Assembly (NCBI RefSeq): GCF_041245805.1
Contig: NZ_CP162490.1
Coordinates: forward strand, 4,379,001 to 4,443,000
DNA length: 64,000 bases
Direction: 5' to 3'
From: Xanthomonas sp. DAR 34887
GTDB taxonomy: Bacteria; Pseudomonadota; Gammaproteobacteria; Xanthomonadales; Xanthomonadaceae
Positions 36,215-45,291 of this stretch are shown here, piece by piece (the first letter of the stretch is position 1; each line of letters starts with the position of its first letter). The notes under the pieces are model-generated. The model did no database searches. It worked only from the letters and a program-made list of their open reading frames with translations, and was not told the DNA's origin. The translations under genes and the position numbers were made by a program.

Positions 36215-38239
36215 CTATCCGGCCATACCGCTGTGCCGCAGCAAGGCATCCAGTTCCGGCGCGCGGCCGCGGAAGGCGGTGAAGTTCTCCAGCGCCGGAC
36301 GGCTGCCGCCGCGCGCCAGGATCTCCTGCAGGAACCGCGCGCCGGTGGCCGCCAGTTGGTCCGGGGCCTCCTCGAACGCGGCATAGGCATCGGCGCTCAG
36401 CACTTCGGCCCACTTGTAGCTGTAGTAGCCGGCGCCGTAGCCGCCGGCGAAGATGTGGCTGAACTGGTGCGGGAAGCGGTTCCATGCCGGCGGCCGGTTC
36501 ACCGCGACTTCGTCGCGCACGCGTTCGAGCAGCTGCAGCATGCTGTCGCCGGCGGCGTCGAAGCTGTGATGCAACTGCATGTCGAACAGCGCGAACTCCA
36601 GCTGGCGCACGGTGAACATGCCGCTCTGGTAGTTCTTCGCCGCGAGCATCTTGTCGAACAGCGCGCACGGCAGCGGCTGCCCGCTGTCCACGTGCGCGGT
36701 CATCGCCTGCAGCCGCGGCCATTCCCAGCAGAAGTTCTCCATGAACTGGCTGGGCAGCTCCACCGCGTCCCATTCCACGCCGTTGATGCCGGCCACGCCG
36801 AGTTCGCCGACCTGGGTCAGCAACTGGTGCAGGCCGTGGCCCATTTCGTGGAACAGGGTGGTGACTTCGTTGTGGGTGAAGGTGGCCGGCTTGCCGTCGC
36901 TGCCGCGGCCGAAGTTGCACACCAGGTACACCAGCGGCGTCTGCACGCCGTCGGCGCGGTCGCGGCGGTTGCGGCAGTCGTCCATCCAGGCGCCGCCGCG
37001 CTTGCCCTCGCGCGCGTACAGGTCGAGGTAGAACTGCCCGACCAGGCGGCCGCGCGCATCGCTGACGCGGAAGAAGCGCACGTCCGGATGCCACACCGGG
37101 GCGCTGTCGGCCTGCACCTGCAGGCCGTACAGGTCGTTGATGACGCCGAACAGGCCATCCAGCACCTTCGGCTCGGTGAAATAGAGCTTCACTTCCTGCT
37201 CGGAGAAGCTGTAGCGCGCCTGCTTGAGCTTTTCGCTGGCATAGGCGATATCCCAGGCCTGCAGTTCGTCCAGCCCCAGATGCTCGCGGGCGTACGCTTC
37301 CAGTTCGGCGCGGTCGCGCTGCGCGTAGGGCTTGGCGCGCGCGGCCAGGTCGCGCAGGAAGCCCAGCACCTCGTCGGGGCTCTGCGCCATCTTGGTCGCC
37401 AGCGAATATTCGGCGTAGCTGGCGAAGCCGAGCAGGCCGGCCAGTTCGCCGCGCAGCGCCAGGATGCGTTCGATCGCCGCGCTGTTGTCCAGCGCCGCAT
37501 CGCCGAATTCCGAGGCGCGGATCGCGTTGGCGCGGTACAGGGTCTCGCGCAGCGCGCGGTCGTCGGCGTACATCTGCACCGGCAGGTAGCACGGCATCTG
37601 CAAGGTCAGCTTCCAGCCGGCCTGGCCGTCCTTTTCCGCCGCCGCGCGCGCCGCAGCGATCACGTCGTCGGGCAGGCCGGCCAGGCGCGCCGGGTCGTCG
37701 ATCGACAGCGACCAGGCATCGGTGGCATCGAGCACGTTCTGCGAGAACTTCGCCGACAGCGCCGACAGTTCTTCCTGGATGGCGGCGAAACGCTGCTTGT
37801 CGGCATCGCCCAGTTCGGCGCCGCCCAGGCGGAAATCGCGCAGCGCGTTGTCCAGCACCTTGCGCCGCGCCGCATCGTAGCCGGCGGCCTCGGGCGTGGC
37901 GGCCAGCGCGCGGTACTGCGCGAACAGCGCCAGGTTCTGCCCCAGCGCGCTGGAGAAGCGCGTCACCTTGGGCAGGTTGGCGTTGTAGGCCTCGCGCAGC
38001 GCCGGCGTGTTGACCACGCCCTGCAGGTGGTTGACCTGGCCCCAGGCGCGCCACAGACGCTCGGTGGCGTCGTCCAGCGGCACCACGAAGCTGTCCCAGC
38101 TCACCGGCGCGACCCGCTCGGCGTGCGCGACCGCGGCCTCGGCTTCGGCCAGCAGCGCGTCGATCGCCGGGCCGATGTGCTCGGGCTGGATCGCATCGAA
38201 GCGCGGCAGGCCGGAAAAATCGAGCAGGGGATTGGTCAT
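36215..38239 (-). CDS. prlC: M3 family metallopeptidase, oligopeptidase A
   Basis: 674 residues, the length of OpdA/PrlC. Zinc site HEMGH in TLFHEMGHGLHQLL (about 460), third ligand Glu in ELPSQFMENFCWE. The all-helical N-terminal half and SYAEYSLATKMA are typical. Cytoplasmic; it degrades short peptides including cleaved signal peptides. ATG at 38239. Peptidyl-dipeptidase Dcp is the alternative, but the length and FMENFCWE segment favour OpdA. Confidence 0.9.
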   Translation of the reverse strand: MTNPLLDFSGLPRFDAIQPEHIGPAIDALLAEAEAAVAHAERVAPVSWDSFVVPLDDATERLWRAWGQVNHLQGVVNTPALREAYNANLPKVTRFSSALGQNLALFAQYRALAATPEAAGYDAARRKVLDNALRDFRLGGAELGDADKQRFAAIQEELSALSAKFSQNVLDATDAWSLSIDDPARLAGLPDDVIAAARAAAEKDGQAGWKLTLQMPCYLPVQMYADDRALRETLYRANAIRASEFGDAALDNSAAIERILALRGELAGLLGFASYAEYSLATKMAQSPDEVLGFLRDLAARAKPYAQRDRAELEAYAREHLGLDELQAWDIAYASEKLKQARYSFSEQEVKLYFTEPKVLDGLFGVINDLYGLQVQADSAPVWHPDVRFFRVSDARGRLVGQFYLDLYAREGKRGGAWMDDCRNRRDRADGVQTPLVYLVCNFGRGSDGKPATFTHNEVTTLFHEMGHGLHQLLTQVGELGVAGINGVEWDAVELPSQFMENFCWEWPRLQAMTAHVDSGQPLPCALFDKMLAAKNYQSGMFTVRQLEFALFDMQLHHSFDAAGDSMLQLLERVRDEVAVNRPPAWNRFPHQFSHIFAGGYGAGYYSYKWAEVLSADAYAAFEEAPDQLAATGARFLQEILARGGSRPALENFTAFRGRAPELDALLRHSGMAG

Positions 38240-38300
38240 CGCAGGAATCTCGGTAGCGGGGGAAGGGCCGGCATTGCCGACCTCGAGAGGGATATGGCGG

Positions 38301-39404
38301 TCAGGACAACGCGGCACAAGCCAGCGGCGGCAACCCGGCGCCGGCCACCGCCGCGGCCAGCTGCGCGTCGGCCTGCGCCACGTCGATGTCGTGCTCGCGG
38401 TACCAGTCCGGCCGGTAGTAGCTGTGTCCGTAGCGCTCGCCGCTGTCGCACAGGATGGTGACGATGGAACCGCTGCGGCCGCGCTCGCGCATCCGCGTCG
38501 CCGCCTGCAGCACGCCGACGAAGTTGGTGCCGGTGGAGCCGCCCACGCGCCGGCCCAGGCGCGCGCTGACGTAGCGCATCGCCGCCAGGCTCAGCGCGTC
38601 CGGCACCTTGACCATCGCATCGACGCAGCTGGGGATGAAGCTCGATTCCACCCGCGGCCGGCCGATGCCCTCGATGCGCGAACCGCCGGTGCTGGCCAGG
38701 CCGGCGTAGTCGCGCCCGGCCAGCGCCTCGCGGTAACCGTCGAAGAACACCGACACTTCCGGATCCGCGCACAGGATGCGGGTGTCGTGGCGGCGGTAGC
38801 GCACGTAGCGGCCCAGCGTGGCGGCGGTGCCGCCGGTGCCCGGGCTGCACACGATCCACTCGGGTACCGGGTGCGGTTCTTCCTGCATCTGCCGGAAGAT
38901 CGACTCGGCGATGTTGTTGTTGGCGCGCCAGTCGGTGGCGCGTTCGGCGTACAGGAACTGGTCCATGAAGTGGCCGCCGCTCTCACGCGCCAGCTGCACC
39001 GAATCGGCATGCAGGTCGCAGGCGCGCTCGACCAGGTGGCAGCGCCCGCCCTGGAACTCGATCGCGGCGATCTTCTCCGGCGAGGTCGTGGCCGGCATCA
39101 CCGCGATGAACGGCAAGCCCAGCAGGCGCGCGAAATAGGCTTCGGACACCGCGGTGGAGCCGCTGGAGGCCTCGATCACCGGGCAGCCCTCGCGCAGCCA
39201 GCCGTTGGCCAGCGCGTACAGGAACAGCGAGCGCGCCAGGCGGTGCTTGAGGCTGCCGGTGGGGTGGCTGGACTCGTCCTTGAAATACAGGTCGATGCCG
39301 GGGAAACCGGGCAGGTCCATGGGAATCAGGTGGGTGTCGGCCGAGCGGTTGAAATCGGCTTCGATCTTCTGGATGGCGTTGGCCACCCAATCGCGAGGAG
39401 TCAT
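38301..39404 (-). CDS. PLP-dependent cysteine synthase/desulfhydrase family protein
   Basis: 367 residues, fold-type II PLP enzyme. The PLP Lys is in HPTGSLKHRLARSL, the phosphate-binding loop in SPGTGGTAATLG, and EASSGSTAVSE binds the substrate carboxylate. STGTNFVGVLQAA near the end marks a subgroup related to Cds1-type cysteine desulfhydrases rather than CysK/CysM. It may make H2S from cysteine or act as a synthase. ATG at 39404. About 60 bases upstream of prlC in the same direction. Confidence 0.75.
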   Translation of the reverse strand: MTPRDWVANAIQKIEADFNRSADTHLIPMDLPGFPGIDLYFKDESSHPTGSLKHRLARSLFLYALANGWLREGCPVIEASSGSTAVSEAYFARLLGLPFIAVMPATTSPEKIAAIEFQGGRCHLVERACDLHADSVQLARESGGHFMDQFLYAERATDWRANNNIAESIFRQMQEEPHPVPEWIVCSPGTGGTAATLGRYVRYRRHDTRILCADPEVSVFFDGYREALAGRDYAGLASTGGSRIEGIGRPRVESSFIPSCVDAMVKVPDALSLAAMRYVSARLGRRVGGSTGTNFVGVLQAATRMRERGRSGSIVTILCDSGERYGHSYYRPDWYREHDIDVAQADAQLAAAVAGAGLPPLACAALS

Positions 39405-39446
39405 GGCGGTGCGCAGGACGGAAAAATCGCGTCCACGATACACGTC

Positions 39447-39483
39447 CGCCCCGCGCGCCGGGGCTACACCGGGGCGCGGGGCG
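39447..39483 (-). terminator. Hairpin downstream of copZ
   Basis: Perfect 10-bp repeat CGCCCCGCGC / GCGCGGGGCG with a 17-base loop, 54 bases past the copZ stop. No U-tract. Confidence 0.4.
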
Positions 39484-39536
39484 TGGCGAGGTTCACCTGG
39501 CGGCGATGGCCCTGCCTCCGGGCGGCGCGCCGCCGC

Positions 39537-39749
39537 TCAGCGGGCGGCGACGCCGAAGCCGGCCTCGACGATGGCGCGCTCTATGGCCGCCGCATCGATG
39601 CGCGTGTCGTCGTACTCCACGTCCACGCGCCCGCCGTCCAGCACGACCTGCACCGCGGCGACCCCGGCGCTGGCTTGCAGCACCCGCTGCAGGCGCGCCG
39701 AGCAGCCGCCGCAGGTCATGCCCTGAACCGTGAGTTGCAGTTGGCGCAT
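39537..39749 (-). CDS. copZ: Copper chaperone, heavy-metal-associated domain
   Basis: 70 residues, one HMA domain with the copper-binding GMTCGGCS loop at 10-17. It carries Cu(I) in the cytoplasm to the P-type ATPase encoded just upstream (41-base gap). Last gene of the cueR-copA-copZ operon. ATG at 39749. Confidence 0.88.
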   Translation of the reverse strand: MRQLQLTVQGMTCGGCSARLQRVLQASAGVAAVQVVLDGGRVDVEYDDTRIDAAAIERAIVEAGFGVAAR

Positions 39750-39789
39750 CGATGGTGTCCTCGTTGGGTGGGATTGCCCGGCGCCGCGC

Positions 39790-42240
39790 TCAGCGCGGCC
39801 GCCAGCGGTTCAGCAGCAGGGAATTGGCCAGCACCGAGACCGAACTCAGCGCCATCGCCGCACCGGCAAGCACCGGATTGAGCAGGCCGAACGCGGCCAG
39901 CGGGATGCCGAGCACGTTGTAGACGAAGGCGAAGAACAGGTTCTGGCGGATCTTGCGCAGGGTCGCCACGGACAGATCGATGGCGGTGGCCACGCCGTCC
40001 AGGTCGCCATGCATCAGCACCACGTCGGCGGCCTCCACCGCGATGTCCGAGCCGGCGCCGATGGCGAAGCTGACATCGGCCGCGGCCAGCGCCGGCGCGT
40101 CGTTGATGCCGTCGCCGACCATGCCGACGTGCGCGCCGGCTTGGGCCTGCAGGCGCCGCACTTCCTCGGCCTTGTGCTGCGGCAACACCTCGGCCAGCAC
40201 CCGCGCGATGCCGACCTGCGCGGCCACGGCCTGCGCGACATGGCGGTTGTCGCCGCTGAGCATGATCACCTCGATGCCGCGCGCCTTGAGCCGCGCCACC
40301 GCGTCGAGGGCGCCCTCGCGCAGCGGATCGGCGATGGCGATGTAACCGGCAAGGCGGCCGTCCAGCGCGACCGCGACCACGCTCTGGCCCTTCGCCTGCG
40401 CCGCCTCGGCCCGCGGCAGCAGCGCCGCGTCCGGCGCCTGCACGGACAGCGCGCGCAGCCACGCCAGCGACCCCAGCGCCACCTCGCGTCCATCGACGCG
40501 GCCGCGCACGCCCTTGCCGGGCAGCGTCTCCACCGTCGCCACCGGCGGCAGCGGCGCCCCGCGCACGCCGTCGGCGGCGGCGCGGCGCACGATCGCATCG
40601 GCCAGCGGATGCGCCGAACCGACCTCCAGCGCGGCGGCCAGGCGCAGCAGCGCCGTCGCATCGCCGCCGTCCTCCACCCCGATCGCGGTCACCTGCGGGC
40701 GGCCTTCGGTCAGGGTGCCGGTCTTGTCCAGCACCAGCGTGGTCAGCGCACGCGCGCGCTCCAAGACCTCGGCGTTGCGGATCAGGATGCCGGCCCTGGC
40801 CCCCACGCCGGTGCCGACCATGATCGCGGTCGGCGTGGCCAGGCCCAGCGCGCACGGACAGGCGATCACCAGCACCGCCACCGCATGCACCAGCGCGGTG
40901 GCGAAACTGCCGCTGAGCCACCAGGCCGCGGCCATGGTGAGCATGGCGATGGCGATCACCGCCGGCACGAACACCGCGGCGATGCGGTCGACCAGGTGCT
41001 GGATCGGCGCCTTGGAGCCCTGCGCCGCATCGACCATGCGAATGATCTGCGCCAGCAACGTATCGGCACCGACGCCGGTGGCACGCGCGCGCAACAGGCC
41101 GAACTGGTTCACCGTGGCGGCGAACAGGCGGCTGCCCGGCTCCTTGGCCACCGGCATCGCCTCGCCCGACAGCATCGCCTCGTCCACGCTGGAACGGCCG
41201 TCGAGCACCTCGCCGTCCACCGGCACCCGCTCGCCGGCAGCGACCACGAACACATCGCCGACGACCAGCTCGGCGGCATCGATCTCCACGATGGCGCCGT
41301 CGCGCTCCACCTTGGCGGTCTTGGGCTTGAGGTCGAGCAGCGCGCGGATCGCCGAGGAGGTCCTGCGCCTGGCGCGCGCTTCCAGCAGCCGCCCGAGCAG
41401 GATCAGGGTGACGATCGAGGCGCTGGCCTCGAAATACACGTGCTGCCCGGCCAGGCCGAACACCGTGACCGCCGCGCTGTACAGGTAGGCCATGCTGGTA
41501 CCGAGCGCGACCAGCACGTCCATGTTGGCGCGGCCATTGCGCAAGGCCCTGAAACCGGCGCGGTAGAAACGCGCGCCGAGCCAGAACTGCACCGGCGTGG
41601 CCAGCAGCAGCTGCAGCCAGCGCGGCAACGGCTCGGCATGCTGGCCGCCGAGCGCATGCGCGATGGCGGAGACGTCCAGCATGCCGAACATCTGCACGAA
41701 CAACGGCAGGGTCAGCAGCACCGCCGCGGCGAACCGGCCCAGCTCGTGGCGCCAGGCGCGGCGTTCGGCCTGTTCGCGCGCCTGCAGTTGCGTCTGATCC
41801 AGGTCGCGCACGACGCTGGCGCCGAAGCCGGCGCTGCCGATCCGCGCGAGGATCGCGGCCGGCGCGACCAGTTCCGCCACGTACTCCACACGCGCCTTGG
41901 CCGAGGCCAGGTTGACGCTGCCGGCGACCACGCCCGGCGTGTTCGCCAACACTGTTTCGATCGCGGACGCGCAGGACGCGCAGCTCATGCCGGTAAGGTC
42001 CAGCGTTAGCGTCTGCGTCGGCACGCTGTACCCGGCCTGGCCGATGCGCTGCAGCAGCGTCTGCGCATCCACCTGCTGCGGGTCGTAGTCCAGGTGCACG
42101 CGCGCGGCGGCGTAATTGGCCTGGGCATCGACGCCGGGCAACTGCTTGAGCGCCTGTTCCAGGCCGACCGCGCAGGACGCGCAGCTCATGCCCTGCACCG
42201 GCAGGCTCACGCTGGCAGTGGCGGTCGCCGTCGCGTTCAC
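39790..42240 (-). CDS. copA: Cu(I)-exporting P1B-type ATPase
   Basis: 816 residues. Two N-terminal HMA domains with GMSCASC loops (about 17-23 and 83-89). Eight transmembrane helices; the ion site CPC is in IACPCALGLATPTAI. Phosphorylation motif DKTGTLTEG, hinge VGDGINDAPAL. It pumps Cu(I) to the periplasm. The likely start is GTG at 42240, overlapping the cueR stop as GTGA; the frame is open upstream but that part is cueR out of frame. Confidence 0.93.
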   Translation of the reverse strand: MNATATATASVSLPVQGMSCASCAVGLEQALKQLPGVDAQANYAAARVHLDYDPQQVDAQTLLQRIGQAGYSVPTQTLTLDLTGMSCASCASAIETVLANTPGVVAGSVNLASAKARVEYVAELVAPAAILARIGSAGFGASVVRDLDQTQLQAREQAERRAWRHELGRFAAAVLLTLPLFVQMFGMLDVSAIAHALGGQHAEPLPRWLQLLLATPVQFWLGARFYRAGFRALRNGRANMDVLVALGTSMAYLYSAAVTVFGLAGQHVYFEASASIVTLILLGRLLEARARRRTSSAIRALLDLKPKTAKVERDGAIVEIDAAELVVGDVFVVAAGERVPVDGEVLDGRSSVDEAMLSGEAMPVAKEPGSRLFAATVNQFGLLRARATGVGADTLLAQIIRMVDAAQGSKAPIQHLVDRIAAVFVPAVIAIAMLTMAAAWWLSGSFATALVHAVAVLVIACPCALGLATPTAIMVGTGVGARAGILIRNAEVLERARALTTLVLDKTGTLTEGRPQVTAIGVEDGGDATALLRLAAALEVGSAHPLADAIVRRAAADGVRGAPLPPVATVETLPGKGVRGRVDGREVALGSLAWLRALSVQAPDAALLPRAEAAQAKGQSVVAVALDGRLAGYIAIADPLREGALDAVARLKARGIEVIMLSGDNRHVAQAVAAQVGIARVLAEVLPQHKAEEVRRLQAQAGAHVGMVGDGINDAPALAAADVSFAIGAGSDIAVEAADVVLMHGDLDGVATAIDLSVATLRKIRQNLFFAFVYNVLGIPLAAFGLLNPVLAGAAMALSSVSVLANSLLLNRWRPR

Positions 42241-42680
42241 GGCTGCGGCTTGCCCGGCGCGGCGTCGCCGCGGATGTCGCCGAGAATCGGGCAGCAGTCG
42301 GGTTCGCCGCTGCCCGGGCATTCGGCGACCAGCACGGCCAGCGCATCGCGCATCTCGGTGAGTTGCGCGATGCGCCGATCCAGCTCGTGCAGGCGCTTGC
42401 TCGCCCGCTGCTTGATGCCTTCCACGCCATGCAGGCGGTCGTCCTGCAGCGCGAGCAGGTCGCGGATCTCCTCCAGCGAGAAGCCCAGGTCCTTGGCGCG
42501 GCGGATGAAACGCACCCGCTCCACCGCGGCCGCATCGTAGTCGCGGTAGCCGGACGCACGCCGCGGCGGCGCCGGCAGCAGGCCCTGGCGTTCGTAGTAG
42601 CGGACCGTGTCGATGGCGACGTCGGCCTGGCGCGCGAGCGCGCCGATGGTGAAGCGGGGCGGAGTGGCGACCGGATTCAT
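42237..42680 (-). CDS. cueR: MerR-family copper-responsive regulator
   Basis: 147 residues. Winged-helix N-terminus (FTIGALARQADVAIDTVRYY), long dimer helix, then the metal loop CPGSGEPDCCPIL, which matches CueR (Cys-X7-Cys type) with one extra Cys. It senses Cu(I) and twists its promoter to activate transcription. First in the operon, so it should activate itself together with copA and copZ. ATG at 42680. Confidence 0.88.
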   Translation of the reverse strand: MNPVATPPRFTIGALARQADVAIDTVRYYERQGLLPAPPRRASGYRDYDAAAVERVRFIRRAKDLGFSLEEIRDLLALQDDRLHGVEGIKQRASKRLHELDRRIAQLTEMRDALAVLVAECPGSGEPDCCPILGDIRGDAAPGKPQP

Positions 42681-42686
42681 GCGTGC

Positions 42687-42718
42687 AAGCTACTCCCTGG
42701 AGGCTGGTCCAGGGTCAA
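42687..42718 (-). promoter_or_regulatory. MerR-type promoter with operator for cueR-copA-copZ
   Basis: On the minus strand: -35 TTGACC (42713-42718), -10 TAGCTT (42687-42692), spacer 20 bases, longer than usual as in MerR-type promoters. CCCTGGA-N6-TCCAGGG (42695-42714) is a perfect inverted repeat within the spacer, where CueR would sit. Confidence 0.75.
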
Positions 42719-42851
42719 GCCATTGTCGCCGTTGCGCGAAAATTGTTCATTGACGGCTCACGCTGGCGCCGCCCCCTTGCCGCGCAGGCCTTCGCGGGGC
42801 ATGGACGCGCGCCCTGGACCCGACTCCAGGGTGCGCTGCCAGCGAGCCGCC

Positions 42852-43355
42852 ATGCCATCCCGGCGCTTGCCCGCTGCCATCACTGCAGTATTCTCCTCGC
42901 ATTCCCTCGCGTGCCCTGCGTGTTTCGTGCCGATCTTCGCCTTGCTGACCCGCCTGCTGCTGTGCCTGAGCCTGCTGCTCAATGGCGCCGGCACGGCTGT
43001 GGCGATGCCGGGCATGGCAGAGATGGCGCAACGCGGCGACGCTGGCGGCTCTCACCACCACGCCTCCGAGCACGCGCATGCAACGAAGGTCGTCGCCGCG
43101 GCAATGCCGTGCCACCATGAGGCCGCACCGCCCGCCGCCGGGCATGGCGATGGCCACTGCCCCAAGCAGGCCGACAAGCACGGCTGCTGCGGCGCCGCGG
43201 CCGGCTGCCAGTGCCTGCATGCGCAGCCGCTGCCGGCGCTGATCGCGCTGCCGCTGGCAGTGCCGGTCGCCGCACGCCAACTGTTCCCGCGCGGCCGCCA
43301 GGACGGCCGCGGCGCGCCCGGCCTGCCACGGCTGGAACGACCTCCCAGCGCCTGA
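42852..43355 (+). CDS. copL: CopL-like copper-responsive protein
   Basis: 167 residues from the ATG at 42852. A hydrophobic segment (ALLTRLLLCLSLLLNGAGTAVA) acts as signal peptide or anchor; the rest is rich in His, Met and Cys (SHHHASEHAHATK; HGDGHCPKQADKHGCCG). CopL, first gene of the Xanthomonas copper operon, has this make-up and is needed for copper-inducible copA expression. A GTG at 42927 would give a more typical signal peptide, so the start is open. Divergent from cueR. Confidence 0.75.
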   Translation: MPSRRLPAAITAVFSSHSLACPACFVPIFALLTRLLLCLSLLLNGAGTAVAMPGMAEMAQRGDAGGSHHHASEHAHATKVVAAAMPCHHEAAPPAAGHGDGHCPKQADKHGCCGAAAGCQCLHAQPLPALIALPLAVPVAARQLFPRGRQDGRGAPGLPRLERPPSA

Positions 43356-43470
43356 GCGCGACGCTGCCGCCCGCTCGGGCGGCGCCACTGCGACCGCGCC
43401 TGCGCGCGCCGTCGCTTCTGCGCACGCACCGCCCACGCGGTCGCGCATCGCATCGCATCGAGGCTCACTC

Positions 43471-45291
43471 ATGAAACCACCCTCCTCCGGCCCTGCCCTG
43501 CCGTCGCGGCGCCGTTTCGTCACCGGACTGGCGCTGGGCGCCGCCGCCGGCATCGGCGGCCTGTCGCTACGGCAGGCGCAGGCCGCGGCGCTGGCGCGCA
43601 ATGGCGCCGTGCCGTACCAGCTGCACGGCACCGATTTCGACCTGAGCATCGGCAGCGCGCGGGTCAACTTCACCGGGTGCGAGCGTCCGGCCATCACCGT
43701 CAACGGCAGCGTGCCCGCGCCGATCCTGCGCTGGCGCGAAGGCGACACCGTCGAAGTGCGCGTCGCCAACCGCCTGCCCGGGCACACCCAGACCTCGGTG
43801 CACTGGCACGGCATCGTGCTGCCGGCGAACATGGACGGCGTGCCGGGCATGAGTTTCGACGGCATCTATCCCGGCGAAAGCTACCGCTACCGTTTCACCC
43901 TGCGCCAGTCGGGCACCTACTGGTACCACAGCCACTCGCTGCACCAGGAACAGGCCGGCCTGTACGGCGCGATCGTGATCGACCCGCTGCAGCCGCCGCC
44001 CTACCACTACGACCGCGAGCACGTGCTGCTGCTGTCGGACTGGACCGACCTGGACCCGGCGGCGCTGTTCCGGCGGCTGAAGAAGATGCCGTCCTACGAC
44101 AACACCTACCAGCGCACCGTCGGCGACTTCCTGCGCGACGCGCGCGAAGACGGCTTGCGCGCCACCCTCGCCGACCGCGGCATGTGGGGCCGCATGCGCA
44201 TGACCCCCAGCGACCTGTCCGACGTCAACGCCAATACCTACACCTACCTGCTCAACGGCGTCGCCCCCGGCGGCAACTGGACCGGCGAATTCCGTCCCGG
44301 CGAGAAGGTGCTGCTGCGCCTGATCAACGCCTCCAGCATGACCTACTTCGATGTGCGCATTCCCGGACTGAAGCTGACCGTGGTCGCCGCCGACGGCCAG
44401 TACGTGCACCCGGTAAGCGTGGACGAACTGCGCATCGCCGCGGCCGAGACCTACGACGTGCTGGTGGAACCCAATGGCCAGGATGCCTACACCGTGTTCG
44501 CCCAGGACATGGGCCGCACCGGCTACGCGCGCGGCACCCTGGCCGTGCGCCAGGGACTGCAGGCGCCGGTACCGGCGAACGATCCACGCCCGCTGCTGCG
44601 CATGCAGGACATGGGCCACGCCATGGGCGGGCACGCCGGCATGGAGCACGGCGGCGCGCGCGCGATGCAGGGCATGGAAGGCGGCTGCGGCGCCAGCATG
44701 AGCATGGCCGGCATGGACCATGCCGCGATGGACCACGGCGCGCATGCGGCCGGGGACGCCGGCGCGGCGCCCACACATCCGCCCAGCGAGCGCGGCAATC
44801 CGCTGGTGGACATGCAGTCCTCCGCCACCGCGCCGAAGCTGGACGATCCGGGCATCGGCCTGCGCGACAACGGCCGCCGGGTGCTGCGCTACGCCGACCT
44901 GCACAGCCTGTTCGACGACCCCGACGGCCGCGACCCCGGACGCGAGATCGAACTGCATCTCACCGGCAACATGGAGAAGTTCGCCTGGTCCTTCGACGGC
45001 ATCCCGTTCGCCAGCGCCGAGCCGCTGCGGCTGAACTACGGCGAGCGCCTGCGCATCGTGCTGGTCAACGACACGATGATGCAGCACCCGATCCACCTGC
45101 ACGGCATGTGGAGCGACGTGGAGAACGCCGCCGGCCAGTTCCAGGTGCGCAAGCACACCGTGGACATGCCGCCGGGCACGCGCCGCAGCTACCGCGTGCG
45201 CGCCGACGCGTTGGGGCGCTGGGCCTATCACTGCCATCTGCTGTACCACATGGACGGCGGCATGATGCGCGAAGTGCGGGTGGACGCATGA
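43471..45291 (+). CDS. copA: Multicopper oxidase, copper resistance CopA
   Basis: 606 residues. Twin-arginine signal (SRRRFVTGLALGAAAG). Copper ligands: HWHG near 112, HSHSLH near 152, HPIHLHG near 540 and HCHLLYHMDGG near the end. A Met/His-rich insert (about 375-430, MQDMGHAMGGHAGMEHGG) probably binds extra copper. It oxidises Cu(I) in the periplasm. Overlaps copB by four bases. It shares its symbol with the P-type ATPase by convention, but they are unrelated. Confidence 0.93.
   Translation: MKPPSSGPALPSRRRFVTGLALGAAAGIGGLSLRQAQAAALARNGAVPYQLHGTDFDLSIGSARVNFTGCERPAITVNGSVPAPILRWREGDTVEVRVANRLPGHTQTSVHWHGIVLPANMDGVPGMSFDGIYPGESYRYRFTLRQSGTYWYHSHSLHQEQAGLYGAIVIDPLQPPPYHYDREHVLLLSDWTDLDPAALFRRLKKMPSYDNTYQRTVGDFLRDAREDGLRATLADRGMWGRMRMTPSDLSDVNANTYTYLLNGVAPGGNWTGEFRPGEKVLLRLINASSMTYFDVRIPGLKLTVVAADGQYVHPVSVDELRIAAAETYDVLVEPNGQDAYTVFAQDMGRTGYARGTLAVRQGLQAPVPANDPRPLLRMQDMGHAMGGHAGMEHGGARAMQGMEGGCGASMSMAGMDHAAMDHGAHAAGDAGAAPTHPPSERGNPLVDMQSSATAPKLDDPGIGLRDNGRRVLRYADLHSLFDDPDGRDPGREIELHLTGNMEKFAWSFDGIPFASAEPLRLNYGERLRIVLVNDTMMQHPIHLHGMWSDVENAAGQFQVRKHTVDMPPGTRRSYRVRADALGRWAYHCHLLYHMDGGMMREVRVDA

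Noticed and set aside
42852..42926. A separate upstream gene before copL
   Set aside because: The segment is in frame with copL and is simply the region between two possible starts.
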